Source: Bog-950 sp046329535 (lineage in GTDB: Bacteria > Bacteroidota > Bacteroidia > Chitinophagales > LD1). Taken from it: a DNA stretch of 64,000 bases. Positions 35,573 through 44,495 of the stretch are shown here, in pieces; positions within the stretch are counted from its first letter, which is position 1; each line of letters starts with the position of its first letter. A model generated the notes under the pieces. It worked only from the letters and a program-made list of their open reading frames with translations. It searched no databases and was not told the origin of the DNA. A program made the position numbers and the translations under genes. The DNA lies in NCBI GenBank assembly GCA_046329535.1, contig JAXLUN010000001.1, forward strand, positions 682,001 to 746,000. Reading direction: 5' to 3'.

Positions 35573-36118
35573 CTATTTTCTGAAACCCCACCAAATCATC
35601 ACGGCATTGAAAAATGTGACGATTAAAGCCAAACCGGATTTAGCCCAGGCTACACTATGAAAATCGGGTAAGTCTCCTTTCAGCAACTGCATGGATTTTT
35701 GCCAAACTGTATAATAGTCGGAAATGAAATACGCATCTTTCATGACAAACACAAAATAAAAGCCAAAGGTAAGCAGGTAGGGAATGGAGCCTACTTTTTT
35801 AAGCGACTGCGAATACAGGTTAGAGAATACAATCAAAAGAAAAAAGAAAAGGTTAATCATGAAAATCATTACTGATTTGGTGTTCTGAAATTTCATTGAA
35901 ACCTCATCGGGAATATTGCTGGAACCCAGGGCTTCCTGCGTTAACCATGATAATCCGAATGTAACTATAACGGCAATGGCAAATAGCACCAGAAAGTTTC
36001 GAAGCGATTTTTTAGGATCGGGATTAAAAAACTGAGCATTAGTGGTAGCCCGTTTATACAGGAAGCCCATCATAAACCCAACGGCTGCAATAAGGATGTA
36101 TATAATCAGCGAAAACAT
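35573..36118 (-). CDS. Hypothetical membrane protein, five helices
   Basis: A 181-residue protein not recognised as a named family. Hydrophobic segments are at about 1-20, 42-60, 85-105, 113-131 and 158-178, with short loops and a basic stretch after the first helix. No enzyme or transporter motif is seen. It follows rmuC by 32 bases on the same strand and so is probably cotranscribed. Its stop codon abuts that of aroE on the other strand. Confidence 0.65.
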   Translation of the reverse strand: MFSLIIYILIAAVGFMMGFLYKRATTNAQFFNPDPKKSLRNFLVLFAIAVIVTFGLSWLTQEALGSSNIPDEVSMKFQNTKSVMIFMINLFFFLLIVFSNLYSQSLKKVGSIPYLLTFGFYFVFVMKDAYFISDYYTVWQKSMQLLKGDLPDFHSVAWAKSGLALIVTFFNAVMIWWGFRK

Positions 36119-36150
36119 GGTAGCCGAAAATAGAATTTTTAATTAAGTGG

Positions 36151-37464
36151 TTACTCGCTGGCCCGGTCAATTAAGCCTTGTGGTAACTGCTTGGTGGTTT
36201 TGGCGCCCAGTTCTTTCATCTTTTCGGCTCTGCGAACCAGATTGCCGGTTCCTTCGTGAAGTTTTTTCATTGCTTCTTCATAATCGCTTTGTGTTTTCTT
36301 AATGCCGTTTCCGACCTTAATCAGGTCCTCAACAAAAGAAACAAACTTGTCGTAAAGTTTTCCTCCTTCCTCGGCAATTTCAATAGCGTTTCTGGTTTGC
36401 CGTTCCTGTTTCCAGATAGAGGCAATAGTGCGTAAAGTGGCAAGAAGAGTAGATGGACTAACCACAACAATCTTTCGGTCCCACGCATAATTAAATAACT
36501 CTGCATCGCCCTGAACGGCCAGGCTGAAAGATGATTCGATAGGAACAAACAGCAAAACAAAATCGGGTGTTTCTAAGCCGGCTGCGGTTTGATAGTTTTT
36601 ATCGCTCAGCAAGCGCACATGGCCACGTAGCGATTCAATATGCGCTTTTAAAAATTTCAATCGTTCCTCTTCGTTGGTTGAGTTGACGCAGGCATTGTAT
36701 GCTACCAGCGAAACTTTGGAGTCAATAACTATATGTTTGTTATCGGGTAGCAGAATAACTACATCAGGTTTGATTTTGTCTCCGTCCACATTGGTGGATG
36801 TAAACTGTGTGCGATACTCATCTCCCTGCTTCAATCCGCTACGTTCCAGTATTTTTTCCAGCACCATTTCACCCCAGTTCCCTTGTTGCTTGTTATCGCC
36901 TTTTAAAGCTGTCGCCAGATTATTGGCTTCTTCACTAATCTGTTTATTTAGTTCTACCAGATTTTTAATTTCTGTTTTCAGCGTAATCCGTTCAGCCGAT
37001 TCGGACTTATAGGCCTGATCTACTTTTTGCTCAAATTCCTTCAGTTTATCTTTGAAAGGGTTGAGAATAATATCGAGATTGTTTCTATTCTGGTCAGTGA
37101 ATTTCTGACTTTTCTCATCTAATATACGGTTCGCCAGATTCTCAAATTCTTTCGTAAACTTTTGATTCAATTGTTCTAACTCTCCCTTTTGCGCAGTAAG
37201 TTTTTCTAATAAATTATCCCTCTCTGTTTTACTTGATGCCAATGCAGAACTTAGCTCATCAGCCTTTCTTCGTTCCTCGGAAAGTTTATTATCCGATTCG
37301 CTTAAGGCACTTCTTAAATTTAGTTTCAACTCTTCTGAACTAACTTCCAAAAACTTAGTTTTTTCAGTTAATGCACTAATCACTACACCGCTTTTTGCTT
37401 TTAAAAAGAAATAAGCAAACGCAAAACCAACCACTAATCCAATAACTAAAAACAGAATATCCAT
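36151..37464 (-). CDS. rmuC: DNA recombination protein RmuC
   Basis: A 437-residue protein with an N-terminal membrane helix (1-20), a long coiled coil (about 30-190) and the RmuC nuclease-like domain beginning near GNWGEMVLEKIL (about residue 197). Acidic and lysine residues of a PD-(D/E)XK-like core (DVVILLPDNKHIVIDSKVSL) are present. RmuC limits inversion at short inverted repeats and degrades or processes DNA at the membrane. The length is close to that of E. coli RmuC. Confidence 0.92.
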   Translation of the reverse strand: MDILFLVIGLVVGFAFAYFFLKAKSGVVISALTEKTKFLEVSSEELKLNLRSALSESDNKLSEERRKADELSSALASSKTERDNLLEKLTAQKGELEQLNQKFTKEFENLANRILDEKSQKFTDQNRNNLDIILNPFKDKLKEFEQKVDQAYKSESAERITLKTEIKNLVELNKQISEEANNLATALKGDNKQQGNWGEMVLEKILERSGLKQGDEYRTQFTSTNVDGDKIKPDVVILLPDNKHIVIDSKVSLVAYNACVNSTNEEERLKFLKAHIESLRGHVRLLSDKNYQTAAGLETPDFVLLFVPIESSFSLAVQGDAELFNYAWDRKIVVVSPSTLLATLRTIASIWKQERQTRNAIEIAEEGGKLYDKFVSFVEDLIKVGNGIKKTQSDYEEAMKKLHEGTGNLVRRAEKMKELGAKTTKQLPQGLIDRASE

Positions 37465-37554
37465 ACTGCGTATAATTTGAAACTTAAATGTAATGATTGT
37501 ATTGACAAATAGCTTTAATCGTCAGCGCTGTGTTTACGGAATGGAGCTGTGCTG

Positions 37555-38262
37555 CTATTTAGTAGCAGAAATAAAAATGGATTGGCTTACCTTGTTCAAC
37601 AGGGGTACTTTTTCCACTAAATCTCCAATTATTACGGATGGTGCAATAAGTGCATCGGGAATACCGGGTAGCAGAAAATCTTTGTATTCAACTTTAATAT
37701 TTGAATAGCCCGCTTTGCTCAGTTTTTTAGAAACAAAGCTTTTAGAGAAGGCCATTTCATCGGGCTCCAGATGTGTGAGGGTTCTCAACTTCTCGTAAGA
37801 GAATATGAGATATACGTACGGGTTATAAAGGTTAGGTTCCAGAAAAATAATCTTACCGTTTTCTTTCAGCAGATTGCGCATATTGGTAAACGCCTCATCG
37901 AGATGATGATACAGGTGATGTAAAATTCCGTTGCCTATAATATAGTCAAACTTTTCTCCTTTAAACTGATCTGCTTTATTAAAATCCAGAATATCGTATC
38001 GTAAATTAGGTAGTTGAAAGTTCTTTTTTGCATCCTCAATAAAAGGGACACATAAGTCGGTGCCTAAAACATTCATTCCTGTTTTTTGCGCCAGCATGAA
38101 GCAGTTCTTTCCGGTGCCACAGCCAATTTCCATCACACTGGCACCCGGCTGAATGTTCATTTGGGAAATCATATAGTCGCATCTGCGTTCTGCGCGGATA
38201 CGGGTTGATTTACTATCGCCCCAAACCTGATTAAAGCCTCTATCGTCTTTTATATTTTCCAT
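37555..38262 (-). CDS. Class I SAM-dependent methyltransferase
   Basis: A 235-residue Rossmann-fold methyltransferase. Motif I is EIGCGTGKN (near residue 44), the acidic ribose-binding residue is in GTDLC, and motif IV is YIIGNGILHHL. Its nearest relatives act on small molecules or lipids. It begins directly after the stop codon of the next upstream gene (TAA-ATG) in the glycan-type operon, so it probably methylates a sugar, a lipid-linked glycan or a related product. The acceptor is unknown. Confidence 0.82.
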   Translation of the reverse strand: MENIKDDRGFNQVWGDSKSTRIRAERRCDYMISQMNIQPGASVMEIGCGTGKNCFMLAQKTGMNVLGTDLCVPFIEDAKKNFQLPNLRYDILDFNKADQFKGEKFDYIIGNGILHHLYHHLDEAFTNMRNLLKENGKIIFLEPNLYNPYVYLIFSYEKLRTLTHLEPDEMAFSKSFVSKKLSKAGYSNIKVEYKDFLLPGIPDALIAPSVIIGDLVEKVPLLNKVSQSIFISATK

Positions 38263-39003
38263 TTATTTTCTGACTGTGATTGTATAACCAAGCGGGTCTT
38301 CATCGCTTCCCAAATTAAAAATCAAAGATACATGGGCCAGCATAACAACTGCTGCAAGAATTGGTAAAAGTGCTATCCAAAACGGAACAAAAATCCATTT
38401 CCATAACTGAGCAGGAAGTAAATTACGAAACCAAAGCACAATTACCTTATTCCCAATGTTGGCAATATCGGTTCCCCGGTTCTTGATTTTTGTCTCACTG
38501 AATTTACTAAACATAGTTTTTAAACTGCTGGGGGTATAGCGAAAGAAATCATACGGAATGTAATGATAACGCGCACTCCAGGGGATAGTGATAATACCAG
38601 TTGCCCCAGGCTTCATTACCCGATACATTTCATCAATCAGTTTTTGATAGTTCTGTACATGCTCCAGCACTTCCGTGCAAATCAATCCATCAAACTTTTG
38701 GTCATCAAAAGGAATGTTTTCTCCATCAAAAGGAGTGATATCGGAATTGTTGTAATCAAACTTTTCAGCGTCTACAATATCTACTCCAAAATACTTTGTT
38801 TGCGTAGTATCTAATAAAAACTTGTATGGCGATTGTCCGCAGCCTACATCCAGAACGTTTCCTTTAAAAGCGGGAATCGTTTTAGAGATATCTCTATATA
38901 TGGTGAGTATCTGCAAATCCAAAGTCATTCGGCCATAGAACTTGAGTTTGCCTAGAAAAGTATCGGAATGGGTATTGGAAACCGGACGAAATGATTCTGC
39001 CAT
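38263..39003 (-). CDS. Class I SAM-dependent methyltransferase with C-terminal membrane region
   Basis: About 246 residues, starting at MAESFRP (39003). A longer in-frame ORF would overlap the fusion gene by 230 bases. Motif I is DVGCGQSPYKF and motif IV FDGLICTEVLEHV. The C-terminal about 60 residues contain a hydrophobic segment (FVPFWIALLPILAAVVMLAHVSL) that could bind the membrane, which suits lipid-linked substrates. The start ATG overlaps the upstream stop (TAATG), giving translational coupling with the epimerase-glycosyltransferase fusion. The acceptor is unknown. Confidence 0.82.
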   Translation of the reverse strand: MAESFRPVSNTHSDTFLGKLKFYGRMTLDLQILTIYRDISKTIPAFKGNVLDVGCGQSPYKFLLDTTQTKYFGVDIVDAEKFDYNNSDITPFDGENIPFDDQKFDGLICTEVLEHVQNYQKLIDEMYRVMKPGATGIITIPWSARYHYIPYDFFRYTPSSLKTMFSKFSETKIKNRGTDIANIGNKVIVLWFRNLLPAQLWKWIFVPFWIALLPILAAVVMLAHVSLIFNLGSDEDPLGYTITVRK

Positions 39004-40934
39004 TAGTAAACTTTTCTGTAAATATTTCTTCTGATAAACTTCGGCCTGCGCTTGCTTTCTTCTAAAATCTTCGCCTGATATTCTCCCAGTATGGATATTC
39101 CCAGCATTTGAATGCCGCCAAAGAAGAGTATAAGCACTATGATAGTTGTTACCCCATGCGGATTGCCCGGTAAAACAAAATACAGTATGATTTGAATGAT
39201 AATAGCCAGGAAAGAGAATAAGGTTAAAGACCAACCGAGGTAAGTCATCAACTCTAACGGCACAAAACTGAAACTGAAAATAGCTTTACGCGCCCAACCT
39301 ATATTTTTGCGCCAGTTATTGGTAGTTACACCAAACATTCTTTCTGGCCGAACATAATCTACTCCGGTTTGCTTAAAACCAACCCAGGCACGAAGCCCGC
39401 GCATAAACTGGTCGGTTTCCGGAAGTTTAATTAACTCGTTCACTACTTTCCGGTCCATCAAACTGAAGTCGCCTGCATCTAAAGGTATAGGCACATAACT
39501 CACACTGCGGAATAGGCGATAGAATAATTTATAGAAAGAAACCAAGGTTTGATTACCCTCCCGCGCCACTCTTCGTCCATATATCACATCAAAACCTTTC
39601 TGATATTCCGCATAAAAATTTTCAATCAGCTCAGGCGGGTCTTGTAAATCGCCATCCAGAAGTATCACTCCGTCACCCGTAGAAATTTCCATGCCCGATA
39701 GAAATGCCGACTGTGAACCGAAATTCCGGGAGTGTTCAATGGCAATCACATGATCATCTTCATTTACCAGTTTTTGTAAAACCTCATTGGTATTATCGGG
39801 CGAACAATCGTTCACAAAAATTATTTCATAGTCTACACCAATCTTCTGAAAGGTTTCTGAAAGGCGTTTATACATGTATGGAATAGCCTGCTCATCACGG
39901 TAACAGGCAATAACGGCCGATAATTTATGGCGTATTTTATCCTGCACAAACTTTTTTTCGTACAGCGGCATCGAATAATTCTTCTGCCACTCGTATGTTT
40001 TCGATAAACCTTCTTTTAAAGAAGTCTCATTCTGCCAGCCTATCAACTCTTTAGCCTGCATGGCATTGCCATACCACTCTTTCAAATCCCATTTACGGTT
40101 AGGAAAGTCGCCCCATTCCGGAGATTTTTCAAGTGCAAAAATGTCTTTCACAACCGAAGCAATATCTCGTATGGTAGTTTTGTTGCCACTGGCAATGTTC
40201 AGCGACTTGCCTTTGATAGGACCTATTTTATTGGCCGAAAGTAACGTAGCATAAACCGCATCCTCCACAAATACAAAATCGCGCGAAATATCGGGTTGCA
40301 CTAAAGGCGGATAGGTGCCTTTCATGCCTTTGTCAATCAACTGCGGAATTAAACGGTCGGGTTCTTCGTAAGCTCCGTAAATAGAGTAATAACGAAGGTT
40401 GGCAACAGGCACTTCTTTAATAGTGCCGTAAAACTTTATCAGCTGCGCAGCACTTGCTTTAGTTACTGCGTAATGAGAGTTGGGCTGTAAGGGGTCATCT
40501 TCTTTAGGCGCAGCCGCATTCAAACCATATTCGGAAGAACTGCCCGCATGAACAAAAGCTTTTATCGAAAACTGAGAAGATATTTCAAGGAGATTTAAAA
40601 GACCGATAAAGTTCGTTTCGTAAGTCAGGTCAACATTATCCTGTTTGCTGTAGGCACCGTAAGCGGCTAAATCAAAAATGGTTTTAAAGCGGTGCTCTTT
40701 AAAAATGTGCTCAATCTGGTCTTTCTTGATAATGTTACAGTGAAGAATATTCGAGGGACTGATATCATCCAGCCTCCACGGAATAAACGGTTTGCTGGTC
40801 ACGGCAAAAACATCCTGGCGATGTTGCAGGATGGTGCGCATTAAATTGGCTCCTATAAAACCACCGGCTCCGAAAATCACAATCGGACCTTCCAGCTGGA
40901 GAACTTCTGCCTGTATTTTATCGGTTAAAGACAT
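39003..40934 (-). CDS. Fusion of NAD-dependent epimerase/dehydratase and DPM1/GtrB-like GT2 glycosyltransferase
   Basis: A single open frame of 643 residues. Residues 18-325 are an extended SDR (FGAGGFIGAN at 21-30, Y155-x-x-x-K159). Residues 337-555 are a GT2 glycosyltransferase (VIACYRDE, FVNDCSPD, DGDLQD at 427-432). Two C-terminal membrane helices lie at about 562-592 and 603-625. GT2 enzymes with this tail usually transfer a sugar to polyprenyl phosphate. The fusion joins sugar-nucleotide modification with transfer to a lipid carrier. I saw no internal start or frameshift. It lies in an operon with the transketolase pair and two methyltransferases. Confidence 0.88.
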   Translation of the reverse strand: MSLTDKIQAEVLQLEGPIVIFGAGGFIGANLMRTILQHRQDVFAVTSKPFIPWRLDDISPSNILHCNIIKKDQIEHIFKEHRFKTIFDLAAYGAYSKQDNVDLTYETNFIGLLNLLEISSQFSIKAFVHAGSSSEYGLNAAAPKEDDPLQPNSHYAVTKASAAQLIKFYGTIKEVPVANLRYYSIYGAYEEPDRLIPQLIDKGMKGTYPPLVQPDISRDFVFVEDAVYATLLSANKIGPIKGKSLNIASGNKTTIRDIASVVKDIFALEKSPEWGDFPNRKWDLKEWYGNAMQAKELIGWQNETSLKEGLSKTYEWQKNYSMPLYEKKFVQDKIRHKLSAVIACYRDEQAIPYMYKRLSETFQKIGVDYEIIFVNDCSPDNTNEVLQKLVNEDDHVIAIEHSRNFGSQSAFLSGMEISTGDGVILLDGDLQDPPELIENFYAEYQKGFDVIYGRRVAREGNQTLVSFYKLFYRLFRSVSYVPIPLDAGDFSLMDRKVVNELIKLPETDQFMRGLRAWVGFKQTGVDYVRPERMFGVTTNNWRKNIGWARKAIFSFSFVPLELMTYLGWSLTLFSFLAIIIQIILYFVLPGNPHGVTTIIVLILFFGGIQMLGISILGEYQAKILEESKRRPKFIRRNIYRKVY

Positions 40935-41021
40935 GGGGCGAATATGCTAAAAAGAATGACGGATTTACACACTTGCCGATTTGCAGATGGAACTCTCGAT
41001 TGATACCGCTAATAGTTGATT

Positions 41022-41918
41022 CTAACCAACGAAGGAACTTAACTCCTTATCCATCCCTTCGCCTCCCAAATTATTCTCAGCCTGATGAAATTTCTGATCA
41101 CCGTATTTACCGCTTGGGTAACCCGATGCTGCAAGAGCAAGAATCTTAATGTTAGAGCTAAGCTGATTGATTAAGTGATATGAAAGCGTTTCGCGTAAGC
41201 CGCACTCACCGTTGTGTTCTTCTATGGTAATGAGTTTCTGTGTGGCATTGATGGAAGAAACCAATTCACCGGGTAATTCTACAATCGGGAAGATACTTAC
41301 AACCCAAACTTCTAAATCATCGGCTAGTTCTGAGTTGAGAATGTTTTCTGTAACAGGTCCGGTGCCTACTACCACTCCTTTGGTTCCGTCTTTAATTTTT
41401 CTCCATTGGCTAAACGGAGCAACCTCCTGCTTGATTTTAGCCCCCATGTTCAAACGCAGATAGTTGGGCTGCTTATCGGCAATCATCATTTCTACCGCCT
41501 GCTCCACATCACTGGCATTGAAAGGAACATATACCCGCATATTGGGCAGAATGCGCATAGCACCAATATCTTCAATGTTATGATGTGTAGCACCCATAAT
41601 GCCATATCCGTAACCTCCGCCATTACCCACAATCTTAACCGGTAAATTATGTAGACACACATCATTGCGAATCTGTTCATACGGGCGAAGAGTAACGAAA
41701 GGAGATATGCTGTATATCCAGGGAACAAATCCTTCATGCGCCAAAGCGCCCGACACGGTTACCATATTCTGCTCGGCTACTCCGGCATTAATAAAGCGCT
41801 CACCAAACTTTTCCTGCACTTTCTCCAAAGCCATATAACCCAAATCACCGGTCACAAAAACGAGATTATCGTTCTTGTCAAAGGCATTAATCATGGCTTG
41901 CGCAAATTCTACTCTCAT
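41022..41918 (-). CDS. Transketolase C-terminal section (split transketolase subunit 2)
   Basis: A 298-residue protein equivalent to the pyrimidine-binding and C-terminal domains of transketolase or DXS-type enzymes. NAGVAEQNMVTVSGALAHEG has the conserved glutamate that activates thiamine diphosphate, and the tail ends in an EEHNGECGLRE region. It should pair with the adjacent subunit, whose coding end it overlaps by four bases (41915-41918). It moves two-carbon ketol units between sugars. Its place beside sugar-modifying genes suggests a specialised rather than purely pentose-phosphate role, though a housekeeping split transketolase is also possible. Confidence 0.86.
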   Translation of the reverse strand: MRVEFAQAMINAFDKNDNLVFVTGDLGYMALEKVQEKFGERFINAGVAEQNMVTVSGALAHEGFVPWIYSISPFVTLRPYEQIRNDVCLHNLPVKIVGNGGGYGYGIMGATHHNIEDIGAMRILPNMRVYVPFNASDVEQAVEMMIADKQPNYLRLNMGAKIKQEVAPFSQWRKIKDGTKGVVVGTGPVTENILNSELADDLEVWVVSIFPIVELPGELVSSINATQKLITIEEHNGECGLRETLSYHLINQLSSNIKILALAASGYPSGKYGDQKFHQAENNLGGEGMDKELSSFVG

Positions 41919-42736
41919 GCTATGGCGCTCATTCTTTTTTCAAAATCTTTTTTCACTTCATTAACCACCAATTCATACTGCTCGTCTTTCATAGGCAGGT
42001 AATGGCAATCTACTTTATCCTCATAAGTTTTCCATCCATGTCCTTTAGTAGTATTACAAATTATCGCACACGGTTTCTGTGAACCGCGAACTGCCAACCG
42101 CGAACTTTCCAAAGATTCAAAATCATGACCCTCCGCCACCAACACATTAAAACCAAACGCCTCCAGCTTTTTATCCAGCGGCTCCAGTTTCATCACATCT
42201 TCCGTTCTGCCAAAGCCCTGTAATTTATTGCGGTCAATCAGCCACACCACATTCGTCAGGTTATGATGCGCTATAAACAAAGCCGCCTCCCAGGTGCTGC
42301 CCTCGTTAATCTCCCCATCACTCGTTACACAAAAAATTTGCTTATCGCTCTTCTTCAGTTTCTGAGCCAAACCTAAACCGGCCGCCAGCGAGAGCCCATG
42401 ACCCAAACTGCCCGTGGCAAATGGAATGCGCTTAATTTTATTCACCGGTGGGTGAGCAGCCAGGTAAGTATTGTTCTTATAAAACGTTGCAATGTCCGAT
42501 TCGCTCAACGTGCCGTCTTCAGCCAGTAGCGAATAAAGAACCGCTGCTGCATGGCCCTTGCTCAAAATAATTTCATCCGTCTCCTTCATCCACCCAAAAC
42601 GCACAAAAGTCAACATCTCCGTTACGCTCAGCGAGCAACCCACATGACCCGCATTGGCCTGCTTATACATGCCCAAAAAACGGTTCTTGATATTAAACGC
42701 AGCGTAAAGAAGTAATCGATGAGTCGCCTTATCCAT
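41915..42736 (-). CDS. Transketolase N-terminal section (split transketolase subunit 1)
   Basis: A 273-residue thiamine-diphosphate-binding domain. The diphosphate and metal motif is GDG...N (TSDGEINEGSTWEAALF), and GHVGCSLSVTEML and LSKGHAAAVLYSLL match transketolase. I placed the start at ATG 42736; a TTG at 42745 would overlap the phosphoesterase stop region. The second subunit overlaps by four bases, so both halves should be made in equal amounts and form a heteromer. Confidence 0.87.
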   Translation of the reverse strand: MDKATHRLLLYAAFNIKNRFLGMYKQANAGHVGCSLSVTEMLTFVRFGWMKETDEIILSKGHAAAVLYSLLAEDGTLSESDIATFYKNNTYLAAHPPVNKIKRIPFATGSLGHGLSLAAGLGLAQKLKKSDKQIFCVTSDGEINEGSTWEAALFIAHHNLTNVVWLIDRNKLQGFGRTEDVMKLEPLDKKLEAFGFNVLVAEGHDFESLESSRLAVRGSQKPCAIICNTTKGHGWKTYEDKVDCHYLPMKDEQYELVVNEVKKDFEKRMSAIA

Positions 42737-42747
42737 GGCTGGCAATA

Positions 42748-43257
42748 TTAAATTATTTCCCCTCTCTTACCCAATTCCACCACTTCCAGGTTTTCAATCT
42801 TTTGTTTGTGTAGCGTAAAACGCAAAGCAGTTTTTATTTTATGAAAACCCTGTGCACCCGCAGCCCCGGGGTTCATCACCACCATGTTACGGTATTTCTC
42901 ATCACGTATCACCTTCAAAATATGCGAATGTCCGCAGATAAAAATATCTGGATTCTCCTCCTCAATCTTTCTTCTTGCCTTGGGTTCATAGTTTCCGGGG
43001 TAGCCGCCAATATGAGTCATCAGTATCTTGAAGCCCTCCCGATGCATCACCAGGTTCATTGGATAATCCATACGTATATTCCTGTCATCAATGTTTCCGT
43101 AAACAGCATAAAAAGGCTTAAATCCTTTCAGTTCATCGCACAACGCAATACTGCCCAGGTCTCCCGCATGCCATATTTCATCAACCTCGCTGAATACCTC
43201 AAAAATTTTTTTGTCCAAAAAACCATGTGTATCACTTAATAGTCCAATCCGTAACAT
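42748..43257 (-). CDS. YfcE-like metallophosphoesterase
   Basis: A 169-residue calcineurin-like phosphoesterase with all metal motifs: SDTHG, GDLG, GNID, THIGG and GHSH. Single-domain members of this size (YfcE/MJ0936 type) hydrolyse phosphodiesters such as bis-p-nitrophenyl phosphate in vitro, with unknown natural substrates. It heads the minus-strand run that continues into the split transketolase and sugar genes, with about 11 bases to the next start, so cotranscription is likely. Confidence 0.9.
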   Translation of the reverse strand: MLRIGLLSDTHGFLDKKIFEVFSEVDEIWHAGDLGSIALCDELKGFKPFYAVYGNIDDRNIRMDYPMNLVMHREGFKILMTHIGGYPGNYEPKARRKIEEENPDIFICGHSHILKVIRDEKYRNMVVMNPGAAGAQGFHKIKTALRFTLHKQKIENLEVVELGKRGEII

Positions 43258-43298
43258 AACGTGAATGTAAAAAACAGAGGAAGTATTTGTTGATTTAT

Positions 43299-43330
43299 AG
43301 AATTACTGATGGTATTCAATCAGTAATTCT
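43299..43330. repeat. Perfect 12-bp inverted repeat between divergent genes
   Basis: AGAATTACTGAT (43299-43310) and ATCAGTAATTCT (43319-43330) enclose an 8-base spacer. It lies between the divergent phosphoesterase and MscS genes, 13 bases before the MscS ATG. It could be an operator for one or both promoters or a leader hairpin. It is AT-rich and lacks a T tract, so it is not a standard terminator. Confidence 0.7.
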
Positions 43331-43343
43331 GTTTCTTTGCGCC

Positions 43344-44408
43344 ATGAATTCGCCTTTAAAATTTTTGCAATACACCGTTTATCACAACAGCCTGTACGAT
43401 TGGCTGGTGGCACTCGGTATCATTATTATATCCGTAGTAGCTGCCCGCATCATCTTTTGGCTCATCAGCAAAGTGCTGCATCAATACGCCAAACAAACCG
43501 AAACATCTATTGACGACTTAATTATTAAACGCATTGATACACCCGTAGCGCTCGGCATCGTGTTGATCGGTTTCCGCTTGGCAATAGAGCAGCTTACCTT
43601 CTCTCGACCGGTAGAAAATTACCTACAGCGTGGCTTCGTTTTTATGAGTGCCCTGACTATAACCTGGTTTATTACCCGGGTATTTCGTGCCTTGATTGAA
43701 TATTATTTCAGAAACAATAAAGAACACGAAAACAACCGTCTCGATGAGCAGATGTTGCAGGTTTCTAAGCGAGCGGTTGTCTTTGTATTGTGGCCACTCG
43801 GTATTGTAGTAGGGCTCAACAATGCGGGTTTCGATGTGGGCGCACTTATTGCCGGTTTGGGTATAGGTGGATTGGCAATAGCCCTGGCCGCGCAGGACAC
43901 TGTAAAGAATATTATAGGGGGATTGATAGTCTTTATGGACAAACCTTTCCGCTTTGGTGATGTAGTAAAAGTGAAAGATATTGAAGGAACGGTGGTATAC
44001 ACCGGCATACGTAGTACCCGCATACGAACAGGAGCAGGCCGTTTGGTAACTATCCCCAATGCCCAATTTACCGATAGCGCAATCGAGAATATTACTGTTG
44101 AACCGGCTAAGCGCATTGTTACCTATCTTTCATTGCCATACGAAACCACATCCGATAAAATAGATGAGGCAATTTTGATTCTTCAAAATATTATTGAGGA
44201 ATCACCCGATGTGAATCATTACGACTCCATAGTATTTCTAGAAAAATTTTCTGCGTCTTCTATAGAAATTAACTTTACTTACTTCATCAAAAAGCAAAGC
44301 GATGTGCATACCACACAAACTGCTATTAATAAAGCGGTATTGCAAAAGTTCAAACAGGCAGGTATTGAGTTTGCATATCCAACTCAGAAAGTAGTTCAGA
44401 AAAAATGA
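43344..44408 (+). CDS. Small-conductance mechanosensitive channel, MscS family
   Basis: About 354 residues with four N-terminal membrane segments. The pore helix is rich in Gly and Ala (LIAGLGIGGLAIALAAQDTVKNIIGGLIVFMDKPFRFGD), followed by the beta domain (IRSTRIRT, VTIPNAQF) and the alpha/beta domain. It releases solutes during osmotic down-shock. I chose the ATG at 43344. A TTG 57 bases upstream is in frame but lies before the inverted repeat and adds no domain. The length suits the MscS/YnaI-like group with extra N-terminal helices. Confidence 0.92.
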   Translation: MNSPLKFLQYTVYHNSLYDWLVALGIIIISVVAARIIFWLISKVLHQYAKQTETSIDDLIIKRIDTPVALGIVLIGFRLAIEQLTFSRPVENYLQRGFVFMSALTITWFITRVFRALIEYYFRNNKEHENNRLDEQMLQVSKRAVVFVLWPLGIVVGLNNAGFDVGALIAGLGIGGLAIALAAQDTVKNIIGGLIVFMDKPFRFGDVVKVKDIEGTVVYTGIRSTRIRTGAGRLVTIPNAQFTDSAIENITVEPAKRIVTYLSLPYETTSDKIDEAILILQNIIEESPDVNHYDSIVFLEKFSASSIEINFTYFIKKQSDVHTTQTAINKAVLQKFKQAGIEFAYPTQKVVQKK

Positions 44409-44495
44409 AAATTTTGAAGTAATGGCAGGCTCACATACTTTAGCTTGGTTTCCATCGTTTTAAATGCGATTTTTGAAACGCTGAATAATTGACAC

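Noticed and set aside
39004..39234. Extended N-terminus of the 38263 methyltransferase
   Set aside because: It would read 230 bases inside the fusion gene in another frame; the ATG at 39003 gives the normal protein and the TAATG junction.
43287..43343. Longer MscS start (TTG at 43287)
   Set aside because: TTG start before the inverted repeat adds 19 residues with no domain; the ATG at 43344 is better.
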